A stretch of 64,000 nucleotides of DNA from Selaginella moellendorffii (lineage: Eukaryota > Streptophyta > Lycopodiopsida > Selaginellales > Selaginellaceae), in the NCBI RefSeq assembly GCF_000143415.4, contig NW_003314347.1, positions 395,438 to 459,437 of the forward strand, read 5' to 3'. The translations under genes were made by a program, and so were the position numbers. Below the pieces are notes generated by a model that worked only from the letters and a program-made list of their open reading frames with translations, was not told the DNA's origin and searched no databases. The stretch's first letter is position 1. Every line of letters begins with the position of its first letter. Shown here piece after piece: positions 36,901 through 47,018 of the stretch.

Positions 36901-38057
36901 TTCTACGTGTCATGTGTTGATCCTTTTGTATCTCTTTTTTAAAAACTCACTTATTGCTCGTTTCATGCTCCTTCCTCGAGCACTTTATTGGGAGTTCCAT
37001 TTTCGCTCTCGACTTTTTAAGTTGGAGCTTTTAGTCCATATATGTTACACTCATTTGGCTTCCACCTCAACCATTATCATATGGCACCCTTTCGGCTCTT
37101 CTTTGGGGCCTAGGGATTTTATGTCTCACATTGACAAGGTTGAGTGGTGTGAATATTTTGCTTCTATTATGGTGGCCAAAGTATTTTATGATAAGAAGTT
37201 CTGTATTTTCTAAGTTTTGAACATTTGTCCTTTTAATTTCCCTACTTTTGCCTTGTCAACTGCTACAAATTCCTTTTCTAACTTTTTTTTTTTTCGAATG
37301 AGGGAGTAGAGAGGATAGATAGGAGTTCAGCCCCAACAATAGAGTGAGGACAAGTAGATACAGTAATAAAGCAAAGACAAATGATATGGATTGTGGAGTG
37401 AGGACAAACATAGTAAATTTGAATGGAAAATTCAACCTTGATATAATAACCCTAAACAAAGACAATAGTGGAATGAGGTCAAACATAAATAATGGAGTGA
37501 GGACGAATGCGTCTAAATAGAGTTAGTGCTTCAAAACTTTTTTTCTTTCAAAGAGGGGATAAAGAAGATATGAAGAATAAATGGAATGAGTTCAACCTCT
37601 TATGTGCAGTGCTAAACAAAGGTATAGGTTATATGTCTAAATTAACATAAGCCTTGGATGTTAATCGAAGGGAAGATGCAAAATTAGGATCTACTTATGG
37701 CCGTAAGTCTAAATTAACAATGGTCTCAGAGGATTATTAGCTCCCAAACTTAAACATGGGATATATCGTTTATTACAATGGCATTTCATAAATTATAGTG
37801 ATTCTTAAAATTTCTTGCTTTAATTCAAAGTTATGGCTTCAAGGTTGGAATGAGCATTTGGCAATTGCACATGAAGTTATAATTGGTTCATTAGGATTTT
37901 ATAATTAACTAATGTTTATGCTATGGTTTTGGGTTTTATTTCAATCATGGTTGCTAACAACTTTATTGGTAGTTTTATGTGAGTTTCAAATTCTTGTGGT
38001 AATTTATAATTGCTCAGTTTTGTTCCATCTAATTTATTGTCATCACCTTTTCATCTT
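36901..38057. other. Right interior of the outer element
   Basis: AT-rich sequence between the minisatellite and the 3' LTR. No recognised coding domain. Confidence 0.4.
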
Positions 38058-38070
38058 CTAGAGGGGAGGA

Positions 38071-38224
38071 TGGTATAAAGTTTGTAAATACATATATGTA
38101 TATACATATATTAACCTGGCTAGGTAATACACTAATTATGGTACTATAGCATATAAATCGTTCATTTGGGACTAAATCTAGTCCATCCATTCTTATACCT
38201 ATTCCCATATTTTAACCACTCACA
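38071..38224 (+). repeat. 3' LTR of the outer element
   Basis: Starts TGGTATAAAG after the purine tract AGAGGGGAGGA and ends CTCACA. Long identical blocks with 26331-26501. Confidence 0.62.
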
Positions 38225-38742
38225 AACTGAGTTTTATAATTTTATTTTAGATTTATAAAAATAAAATTTAAAATAAAGATATTCCATGATGCCCAACACT
38301 AAAAACCCTTAAAGTGGGCACACTGTTTTTGGATCAGCCACAGAAACATGCTTATAATATCATCTCTAATTTTTATGGTTTTTGCTACTGTATGCAGCTG
38401 CCAATACATGCCTCATTCAGTGGCAGACAACTTGTTTTCTAGATGGCAAGTCTAAACAGCTCAACAGCACCAAAACGTGCAGCTCCAAAAGTGACCTTCC
38501 ACCGACAGTGCAATGTGTGGCGGTGAGTTCCGTGATTGTAGGGACATACAAGAAATTATGAACCGTTTAAAAGGCAAGAAGTGGAGAAAAATTCCAATGT
38601 TACAATCCAAAACATTGTCAAACTCCTCCCACTTACACAGGCAATTACCTTTACACTTTCGGTGCATGAGACTTTGACTAAATGATTAGTTTCAGTCATA
38701 GGCTTTATAAATTTGCATAGCATGAAGTGATCAGCTGAGAAG
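38225..38742. other. Upstream region of cassette copy A
   Basis: Part of it, about 38365-38450, is duplicated upstream of copy B at about 41320-41405 (both contain GCAGCTGCCAAT). This shows that the duplicated unit includes promoter sequence. It might hide an upstream exon, but I cannot support one. Confidence 0.45.
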
Positions 38743-40152
38743 ATGATAATCATTAGCTTTGCTTGCTTGCTCAAGTTTGGATGTGGAGACAATGGCCCCC
38801 GGGGAGATCTCCTCCGCAGGGCTCTCCAGCACTCCTCCTTCTTGGCCTATTCTTGCGGGGAGCTCGATCGCACTGCCGCAATCTCGACAATCTCGCGCAA
38901 ATTCAAGCTCACGGACCCAGCTCTCGTGGATTCCATGCTGCTCGAGGCCGCTTCCAGCTGCGAGGTGGACAAGGAGCTACTGTCACTGCTCCAGTCAACG
39001 AGGCAGCAGCTCCTGGGATGGATTGATATTCCTCCACAAGAGTGGGAGCGAGTTTACAGCCTCTTCCCGGTGTCGCTCTGGAAGAACTTCGCTACAATCT
39101 CCCGCGATCTAGATTCCCTCCTTGGAGATATCAGGTCCCATGCTGTGATTGTCGATAAAAGCGTGGAGATGGCCGCGCTACATGCCTTCGAGAGCTTGCT
39201 CGCTCTCCCGTATGCCTCGCCCAACAAGAAAGCTTGCCAGGACTTCTTGAAGCGTCGGTTCCTGCTGCCTCGAGCTGTGAAGCTGGGGATGGATCGAGTC
39301 AAGGAGGAGGTGAGATCCAAGCAGCTCAAATCACTCTACCTGCTTGACAATGGCCGGCACGAGCTCGTCTCCGAGATCTTCTTTCCCTGCGTGGCGGCCT
39401 GGTGCCTTCCGGAGATCATTCCTCTCGGCTGGATGAAATATCTCCAGGTACTGATCAAGCGCGGCCATCCCTTCGGTTACTTCGGTGCCGACGTCTCGCG
39501 CTATCCGCCGGACATCGACACCATGTCGACTTGTGTCTCCACACTTTTTGATCTTAGTCTCGTCACCTCCGCGCAAGCTATGCACTTTCTGGAGATTTGT
39601 CTCGAGAACGTCAACGATCAAAACCAGCTTCTCACGTACCTGGACGTGGAGCGGCCTCGAGTGGATCCGGTCGTCATAGCCAACGTTGTCTATCTCGCCT
39701 ATGCGCTCTCCATGGAAGATCACCCGGTTGTCCGCCACAACGAGAATCTGATCCAGAGATATCTGTTAAGCGGCGGATTCGTATACGGGACTCGCTATTA
39801 CCTCAGCCAGGAGGACTTCTTGTTCATGTATGGCCGGGTCCTCGCGACGTTTGGAGAGAAGAGGGAGATTCCCAACTTTGATCTCGTGTATCAAGCGATG
39901 GAGGCGGCTCTCGTCAACCGGATCGGGAACGAGACCGAGTCGAAGCCACTGGACGTTGCCAAAAGGATTCTGCTCAGCAGGGGTTTTGGAATCCGGAACA
40001 CGATAGATGTAGACTTGCTCCTCAAGATGCAGAACGAGGATGGTTCCTGGCCTTTGCAAGTGCTCAGCAATCTTCCATCTGCTAAAGGTGGTGTCTTCAA
40101 TTCGGTGGTGGACTTGAGCTTTGCGGTGAGAGCACTGCAAAGTCAAGATTGA
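38743..40152 (+). CDS. Unrecognised 469-residue protein, cassette copy A (intact)
   Basis: An uninterrupted frame from ATG 38743 to TGA. I do not recognise the family. It is mostly helical in appearance, with repeated Leu-rich segments (AISTISRKFKL, LLEAASSCEVDKELLSLLQ, DSLLGDIRSHAVIVDKSVEM) and many short paired helices. Near the C-terminus QNEDGSW (residues 430-436) resembles the QW motif of terpene-cyclase and prenyltransferase-type alpha/alpha toroids, followed by GGVFNSVVDLSFAVRALQ. This is only a weak hint. No DxDD or DDxxD motif is evident. No signal peptide is clear; the first 15 residues are hydrophobic with Cys. The frame is conserved against copy B up to its first break, which supports this start. 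Two broken copies follow at 41600 and 47019, so the family was duplicated locally with its MATE neighbour. Confidence 0.72.
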   Translation: MIIISFACLLKFGCGDNGPRGDLLRRALQHSSFLAYSCGELDRTAAISTISRKFKLTDPALVDSMLLEAASSCEVDKELLSLLQSTRQQLLGWIDIPPQEWERVYSLFPVSLWKNFATISRDLDSLLGDIRSHAVIVDKSVEMAALHAFESLLALPYASPNKKACQDFLKRRFLLPRAVKLGMDRVKEEVRSKQLKSLYLLDNGRHELVSEIFFPCVAAWCLPEIIPLGWMKYLQVLIKRGHPFGYFGADVSRYPPDIDTMSTCVSTLFDLSLVTSAQAMHFLEICLENVNDQNQLLTYLDVERPRVDPVVIANVVYLAYALSMEDHPVVRHNENLIQRYLLSGGFVYGTRYYLSQEDFLFMYGRVLATFGEKREIPNFDLVYQAMEAALVNRIGNETESKPLDVAKRILLSRGFGIRNTIDVDLLLKMQNEDGSWPLQVLSNLPSAKGGVFNSVVDLSFAVRALQSQD

Positions 40153-40261
40153 AAGAGTCGATTATAAGTTGCATATAGAAAAAATCTACCTGGATGCGAT
40201 AAGTTTTCTCCTCCTCATCTTGACATGACAATAGTGAAAACAAGCACGTTAGCACTCCAAC

Positions 40262-40672
40262 GGTCAGGCCCTCAAAGCGAAAATATCACGTGAGTCAGAC
40301 AAGGAAACACAGTGTCTTTTTGGACAGGAAGAACTTTAAACTTACTTGAGACGATCTTCAGATGAAACCCATCTTTGTGCCGATGATTTTCATCAGCGCT
40401 CGCGGGTCGATAAAACCTCGTCGTGGCGCTCCGTTTGATCTGCCAGAGGAAGGAAGCATTTGCCATAAGTCTTTCTCTATCTCGCAAGAAAAGGAAGAGA
40501 AGCAAAGGATTGATTGTATCCTAGCTTGCCAATAATGTAGGAGTTCTTAGCGATCGCTTGCTTCTTCCGGGACGCACTGTCATTACCTGCGGTGTCTTCC
40601 CAGCGAGTCACAAGAGATCGCCGCTCTCTCGCCTCAAGGGATAGCCTCCGCATCAGACGAATATTCCTTTTT
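40262..40672 (-). pseudogene. MATE remnant fused to an ISCA fragment (copy A)
   Basis: 40262-40325 matches the MATE intron and exon border near 48618-48680 (shared TCACGTGAGTCAGACAAGGA). From 40326 the sequence switches to a degraded copy of the ISCA gene: AGGAAGAACTTTAAACTTACTTGAGACG matches exon 2 and its donor, and is followed by intron 1, part of exon 1 and upstream sequence down to 40672. Introns are retained, so this is a DNA-level copy and not a processed cDNA. Multiple small deletions and substitutions prevent coding. Confidence 0.75.
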
Positions 40673-41599
40673 GGGGCTACCTGTAGAAAAGATAGAAAAA
40701 GTTTACCTTCGAATATGACAGGTACAATATTATATTATACCAATTCAAAATCTAAATAATAATATTCTTTTGGCTGCTGCAATGGAGGTCCTGTTGTGAG
40801 CAGCCAGGAAGCAGCATTTGTTGTTCCAGCGCGATTTCTTTTTCTATTTCTTTGTGTGGTTCTTTGTGAACTGCTGCTTGGGTCTTGTGAATCGGTATAA
40901 AGTTTGATTACGCAATGAGGGATGCCAAGTCTATGTTCCACAAGATGCTGGCAGAGTCGCCTGCTTGGAAGCAACCACTGTCTCGGTCATATGCGGCGAG
41001 AATGATTCTTTAAGAATGTTCTTTAAATGTTCTTTAATTGTTAATCTATAAACATTCATTGAGACAGTGGTTGCTTCCAAGCAGCTGCGAGAATCCGGAA
41101 AGAATGTTTAGAAATTATAAACAAAACTTCTTGCCAATTAAACATTTGCTTACGAATACCTTAACATTTCCAAAAATACAAAATGTGGCAAAATGTTAGC
41201 CTACTCAGTCGGGGCAAGGAACTGGGAAGTTGCAGCATCTCCCTCAAGCCAAATATCTCTCACAGGTGTTTTTGTGGGCACTTTCTAGCTGACGTCTGTA
41301 GAATATTGATCATCTCTATGGATTTTGCTATTGTACTGAATAGTTGCAGCTGCCAATGCGTGCCTCGTTCAGTGGCAGATAACTTGTTCTCTAGATTGCA
41401 AAAGAATATGATTAAAGATGTAGAAGCTCATGATTCAGAAGCAAGCTTGAACTGGCTGGGCAGCGAGACAAAGACCCCCTATGCTCAATGTCCACACCAT
41501 GTATAGCTCCAAACCATACCAAAAGCGAGCATCCACCACTGTTGACTAAATAACAATCTCTAAAAGTAGCCTTAACAACGCTTTAGAGTATAAATTAGC
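40673..41599. other. Spacer upstream of copy B
   Basis: Holds the inverted repeat and upstream sequence shared with copies A and C. An open frame at 41183-41506 overlaps the shared part, but its equivalent upstream of copy A is broken, so no gene is called. Confidence 0.4.
40961..41084. repeat. Inverted repeat with 24-bp perfect arms
   Basis: Arms 40961-40984 and 41061-41084 (core GGAAGCAACCACTGTCTC and its complement) are separated by 76 bp that contain further short repeats of AATGTTCTTTAA. The left arm lies in sequence shared with the region upstream of copy C (near 46870-46920), whereas the right arm does not, so the foldback arose after duplication. Confidence 0.7.
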
Positions 41600-42963
41600 G
41601 TGAAGAAGATGATAATTATTAGATTTGCTTGCTTGCTCAAGTTTGGATGTGGAGACAAGGGAGATCTTCTCCGCAGGCACTCCTCCTTCTTGGCCTATAC
41701 TTTCGGAGAGCTCGATCGCACTGCCGCAATCTCGACAATCTCGCGCAAATTCAAGCTCACGAAGCCACCTATCGTGGATTCCATGCTGCTCGAGGCCGCT
41801 TCCAGCTGCGAGGTAGACGAGGAGCTACTGTCACTGCTCCAGTCAACGAGGCGGCAGCTCCTCGGATGGATAGATATTCGTCCACAAGAGTGGGACCGAG
41901 TTTACAGCCTCTTCCCAGTGTCGCTCTGGAAGAACTTCGCTACAATCTCCCGCGATCTAGATTCCCTCCTTGGAGATATCAGGTCCCATGCTGTGATTGT
42001 CGATAAAAGCGTGGAGATGGCCGCGCTAACACGCATTCGAGAGCTTGCTCGCTCTCCCGTATGCCTCGCCCAACAAGAAAGCTTGCCAGGATTTCTTGAA
42101 GCGTCGGTTCCTGCTGCCTCGAGCTGTGAAGCTGGGGATGGATCGAGTCAAGGAGGAGGTGAGGTCCAAACAGCTCAAATCACTCTACCTGCTTGACAAC
42201 GGCCGGCACGAGCTCGTCTCCGAGATCTTCTTTCCCTGCGTGGCGGCCTGGTGCCTTCCTCTCGGTTGGATGAAATCTCTCCAGGCACTGATCGAGCGCG
42301 GCCATCCCTTCGGTTACTTCGGTGCCGACGTCTCGCGATATCCGCCGGGCATCGACACCATGTCAACTTGTGTCTCCACACTTTTTGATCTTGGTCTCGT
42401 CACCTCCGCGCAAGCCATGCATTTTCTGGAGATTTGTCTCGAGAACGTCAACGATCAAAACCAGCTTCTCCTGGACGTGGAGGCCTCGCGTGGATCCGGT
42501 CGTCATAGCCAACGCTGTCTATCTCGCCTATGCGCTCTCCATGGAAGATCACCCGGTTGTCCGCCACAACGAGAGTCTGATCTAGAGATTTAATTATACG
42601 GGACTCGCTATTACCTCAGCCAGGAGGACTTCTTGTTCATGTATGGCCGGGTTCTCGCGACATTTGGAGAGAAGGGAGATTCCCGACTTTGATCTTGTCT
42701 ATCGAGCGATGGAGGCGGCGCTCGTCAACCGGATCGGGAACGAGACCGAGTCGAAACCACTCGACGTTGCCAAAAGGATTCTGCTCATCAGGCGTTTTGG
42801 AATCCGGAACACGATAGACGTGGACTTGCTGCTCAAGATGCAGAACGAGGATGGTTCCTGGCCTTTGCAAGTGCTCAGCAATCTTCCACCTGCTAAAGGT
42901 GGTGTCTTCAATTCGGTGGTGGACTTGAGCTTTGCGGTGAGAGCACTGCAAAGTCAAGAATGA
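41600..42963 (+). pseudogene. Cassette copy B of the 469-residue gene, frameshifted
   Basis: Closely matches copy A. The frame is intact for about 145 residues, then an extra base near 42028-42033 shifts it. The match continues in another frame from 42045. A 12-bp loss removes the EIIP residues near 42255, and a small deletion near 42480 shifts the frame again. A stop at 42582-42584 and a deletion around 42585-42600 follow, with one more 2-bp deletion near 42670. The last block ends like copy A (ALQSQ then TGA at 42961-42963). With at least three frameshifts and a stop it cannot make the full protein. Confidence 0.85.
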
Positions 42964-43059
42964 CATACAGAAAAAATCTACCTGGATGCGATGAGTTTTC
43001 TCCTCCTCATCTTGACATTGCGGACAATAGTGAGATCATAATAGATATTTGAAGGACTT

Positions 43060-43625
43060 CTCTTGAATTTCCTACTTCCCTGCGCGAGTAAAAATGCAGG
43101 TCAGAATGTTATAATCCGGAAACTCGGTATCAACTCAGTAACGGTGTGACCAGTTGCATTCACTCCAAAGCCTTTTGTGCCTGCGTGAAAGAAATGGGAA
43201 ACATTAAAACCATGACCACCGACTAAAAACTCATGACCACCGTATACCTGCTTGTTCCAGTTGGTTCTTACAGAAATAGTGAGCAGTGAGATCGCTTGCG
43301 TCGAAAGGCCACACAGAATCCCAATGATCAAGCCCTGAAAGCGAAAAAATCACGTGAGTCGGACAAGGAAACACAGTGTCTTTTCGGCCCACCTTTCTCG
43401 TTCATGTGAACGAAGGGCAGCACGTAAGCCACGACCAATCCAACAGCGTAATAAGAGCCAAGGTTGGCAAACGCGGCAAAAGCTTGCCATCCACATCCAC
43501 GAGCAACACCTGTTCACAGCAGACGGAAAAATCTAAACCATGTCACCGTATGCCATTTTTTTTTCAAACCCGAGACCACTCCTTGGAACGCATCCACAAC
43601 AACGAACGGCATCAGATTCTCGAGA
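43060..43625 (-). pseudogene. MATE remnant (copy B)
   Basis: Aligns with the 3' half of the intact MATE gene at 48423-50248: last exon (near 43131-43182), the exon with IIGILCGLSTQAISLLTI (near 43248-43335), the exon with the VARGCGWQAFAAFANLGSYYAVG region (43390-43510) and the edge of the exon ending VDAFQGVVS (43565-43620). It is then cut off and joined to ISCA sequence. All upstream exons are missing. Confidence 0.8.
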
Positions 43626-44265
43626 TCTTATATTGGAGCTGGAACTTTTCTCTCGAAGAATGAAATGGAGGAAGAACTTCATGTAACACTCTTGAAGAAT
43701 GCATATGTGATCTGGGTTGGCATTGGCCCTGAGCACATCGATATGCTCTTTCGTCACTCTCTTGGACAGATTATTGATCCGCTCGTTGTAGAAGAGCTCG
43801 TCCTCCCATGGATTGGTGCCATCCTCCCAATTATGCGATCTTTGATGAAATCCGATGATTTTCTCATCAGCGCTCGCGGGTCGACCGCCGTTGTCCTCCA
43901 CGAGCTCGTCATGGCGCTCCGCTTGATCTGCCAGAGGAAGGAAGCATTCGCCATAAGTCTTTCTCTATCTCGCAAAAAAAGGAAGAGAAGCAAAGGATTG
44001 ATTGTATCCTAGCTTGCCTGCGTAGTTCATGGTGTAGGAGTAGCCATTGCATCCCACGCGCAAGTAATGTTTGTTCCACAAGTCTAACAAATGCCGTATC
44101 CTTTTGGCGGCGCTATCACTCAGCGCAATCGCTTGCTTCTTCCGCGACGAACACGCTTGCCTCAATCCCTCCCTGACCTGCCGTAAAGCCCTACTCTCGG
44201 GGCTGTGGAGCTAACCTGAACATAGCTCCCACGCCTATAAGCCGCAAGAGATGAATATTCTCTTT
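43626..44265 (-). pseudogene. ISCA fragment (copy B) with an inserted foreign segment
   Basis: Copy of the ISCA gene from intron 2 through exons 2 and 1 to the 5' flank. It keeps the unusual GC splice donor of intron 1 (CAG/GCAAGC) and recognisable LSDSAAKRIRHLLDL and GCNGYSYTMNYA. Codons for VGVKVR are partly deleted. An unrelated segment (about 43683-43845) is inserted in place of part of exon 2. The gene is non-functional. Confidence 0.8.
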
Positions 44266-47018
44266 TAAGGCTCTGTCTGGTTTATTGCTAAATTTATTTG
44301 TAATCGAGGTTTAATGATAGTATAAACTTTGTTTAAGTTTGTAAGATTTAAGTCTAGACAATTTGAAATTTTTGATTCGTGATAAGGTCTTTTGCCTCTT
44401 GCTTGGTGGTTTATATCTTGGCACTAACTTCTACTGGTCACTAGAGGATGGTCAATTTGATCTCTCATCGGCCAAGATTATTCCACTTTCCATGATAAGC
44501 AGTTTTGTTAGTGAAATACTGTCATATTACTTGAGATCACATTTGGATCAGATTAAGAATATGTAAAGATTTGTAAGTATAAGTGGGCTATACAAACAAC
44601 TAGTTAATTGGTACTGCATGTAGTGCATGGGTATGCAAAGTACTAGTTAACTATTAATTACAGAAAAATCTAAAACATTGAGTAAGAAGACTATTCAATA
44701 CCCCTGCACAAGATTTAACAGATTCCTTCACATATCAGTGTTGAAACAGTAATAATTCCCAGTCCTTGAGCTCCAAATCCCACCTTGAGCTCCTCAAACA
44801 AATCCACAGCTTCATTCTATCACTCATTTGATCCGAGGCAGGAAATATCACCAGAAGTCGACTATCACTACATTATGGCGTGAGACACTGCAGCTGTGGA
44901 GTGCAAAGAAATGAATGGTGATGACCTAGTGGCGCAGCAACGGCCATTGCTCTCTTCTTCCATTAGCTCTCCTAAGTTGATGCAAATCAACATTAGTTTT
45001 AGACACTAATACATGAGTTCCATTCTTGGTAAGCAATCTTAAATCCTGTAGTCTACTTTGATGTCTACTTTGATCTGATAGTTTGATTTACATCTACCTC
45101 TCATCTCGTTTTGTTTCTTGTGGTTTTATCCTTTGTATTTTTTTCTCTCTCCATGACTCAGCAAGGTGATGACCCCAATCTAGTATGAAAACCAGCAACT
45201 TTCTTCAACTATAGTAACAAATGGCAGGTTTGGTGATCGAGCAACCATGTAATTAAGCTTCTTGCCCTACAGAACCCAAAAGTCATTTTTTCTGCAAAGT
45301 TTGGAGGGCACCGGCACGAGCTTCATGGTTTTCTAAATCAAATGGATTTGATCTTCAAGTTGCAAATTAGGGTCATTGAAACTCTTCTTGCTTTCTTGGC
45401 TTTCACCTTTGCTTAAGTGTGATTTGCCTCAACATCCTGTTCATGAACTTCACGACCTTCTGCTATTTATTGTGTGTTTTGGGGACACAAACCGAGCTTG
45501 CATCACTGCAATCATGTCTCCGTTAGTGGAATTGATTAATCAATTAAGAATGATGGCCTTAAGGTTGTTTATTGTGACAATTGTCTTTTCGTGTCATAAG
45601 GAATTTAGCTGTTCTGGTACTTTTCCTAAGGATACTTCTTCTTCAACTCCGGCCTTAGTACCAGCTCCAGTCTTGACTCCCATAACACAAATTTGAGGTT
45701 CCAGTCCCGTTATAATAGAGATTGGTCAATAGCAACAAGGAGAGTGATATTAACTTTCTCTAGCACAGCGTCAGTGTCATCTCGATGAAGGGTTATGTCT
45801 CTACTGAACTGTACCACAGGATATGCCCCTCTTGCTCGCACTTGAGCTTTGGCCATCAACTCGAGTTTTTACCATATCAATTCCTGAGTCATCAAGTTTA
45901 GAGGATCATACTAATTTTTTAGTCTTAAACGGGGATCTCCAATCAACATATGAGCCGCCTGGTTTGATTGCAATAAAGAGAATCTTGTTATTTTCAAGGT
46001 TCCATTCATCAAATCATGGCTACAGATAATGCCTTTCTACATTCCAGGCACTTTACCTTGGCTAGGATCCCTTTTTCTTCATTCTTCACCAAGAGGTGCT
46101 TTTGGACTTTAGTGTTAGCATTTTCTTCAATTCTAATGTATGTCATTTGTTCCAGTCATCCGTTTTCCTTCCACTTATTCTGAAAAGGGGAAAAGATCCA
46201 CCTCATAAGTTAGCACATTGTCTCCCACAGGTTGCAAGTGTAGTTGGCACCATCTTTGCTAAGGACACTACCCTCATCAGTTCATCCAAATGTTAGTTGT
46301 GCCATCTTTGCACTCCGAATTGGGAAAGATTTGTGCATTGTTTATATATTAATACAATAATTATCACGAGATAAATATGAAAAAATATAATAGAATTCAA
46401 GATATTTTAATTATTTAGTTTTTATTTCAAAATATTAAAGTCTTTTAAAGAAAACCAAGAGTTTCTGTATACAAAAATTATTGTAATTACTTTTGGGGAT
46501 ATCTTGTAATTTTTTCTAAATCTATTTTTTGATAAATACAAAAGAAAATCTAGTGTTTAAACGGTAGATTATTTATGTTAATGTAAATATCATTTCCTGA
46601 GGTAAAAGTTTCTCAAGATTATTAAAAACGCGCTTGTTTATTTAAATATTATTTATATTAATTAGTTTTATAGATTTAAACTTCCATTACTTTCAAACTA
46701 GTTGTGATACTGAATATTGGCTTGGCAAAGCTGGCAAGAGTACAAGCTATCATGTCAAGATCGAGGTCCTGGTATTTGCAGATTCTTTGCGATTTTTTCT
46801 TCTATTTCTTTATGTGATTCTTTATGAATTGCTGCTTGCGTCTTAAACTTTGATTACGCAATGATCCCAGAGTCGCCTTCTATGCCTCCGCTACACCGAG
46901 GTTGTCCGACAGTCTCGGTCATGTGTTGACGCCGGACACTTTTAGGTGTCATTTCTGTTCAGATGGACCTAGAAGGGTGGTAAGAGGCACTGTGGATTAG
47001 ATTCGATCATAGCAGAAG
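44266..47018. other. AT-rich stretch without recognisable genes
   Basis: About 2.7 kb between cassette copies B and C. The first part and 46320-46700 are very AT-rich. Open frames near 44363, 45376, 45823 and 46096 are short and resemble no family I know. Sequence near 46785-46925 is shared with 40840-40985 upstream of copy B. Probably degraded repeat DNA, but no element ends were found. Confidence 0.45.

Larger units (their letters stand above)
26331..38224 (+). mobile_element. LTR retrotransposon remnant with very short LTRs, host of a nested element
   Basis: Two direct repeats, 26331-26501 (171 bp) and 38071-38224 (154 bp), share long identical blocks, including a run ending ACTATAGCATATAAATCGTT. 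Both begin TG and end CACA. AACT (AAACT allowing one shared A) precedes the left repeat at 26326-26330 and follows the right one at 38224-38228, as expected for a target-site duplication. A purine tract, AGAGGGGAGGA (38060-38070), stands directly before the right repeat. TGGTGGAGATCAGGG follows the left one and could be a primer-binding site, though I cannot name the tRNA. The interior carries no recognisable gag or pol. Much of it (28395-36320) is a second element inserted in the opposite orientation. Orientation is inferred from the purine tract. Confidence 0.68.

Noticed and set aside
36406-37213. Long frames with Ser/Ile/Leu/Asp periodicity
   Set aside because: They are translations of the 12-bp minisatellite with no start context or domain.
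41183-41506. Separate gene upstream of cassette copy B
   Set aside because: The equivalent region upstream of copy A is interrupted by stops and no domain is visible. Treated as duplicated flank.
44266-47018. Genes in the AT-rich stretch between cassette copies B and C
   Set aside because: Frames of 60-106 codons without recognisable domains, splice logic or conservation in the window.
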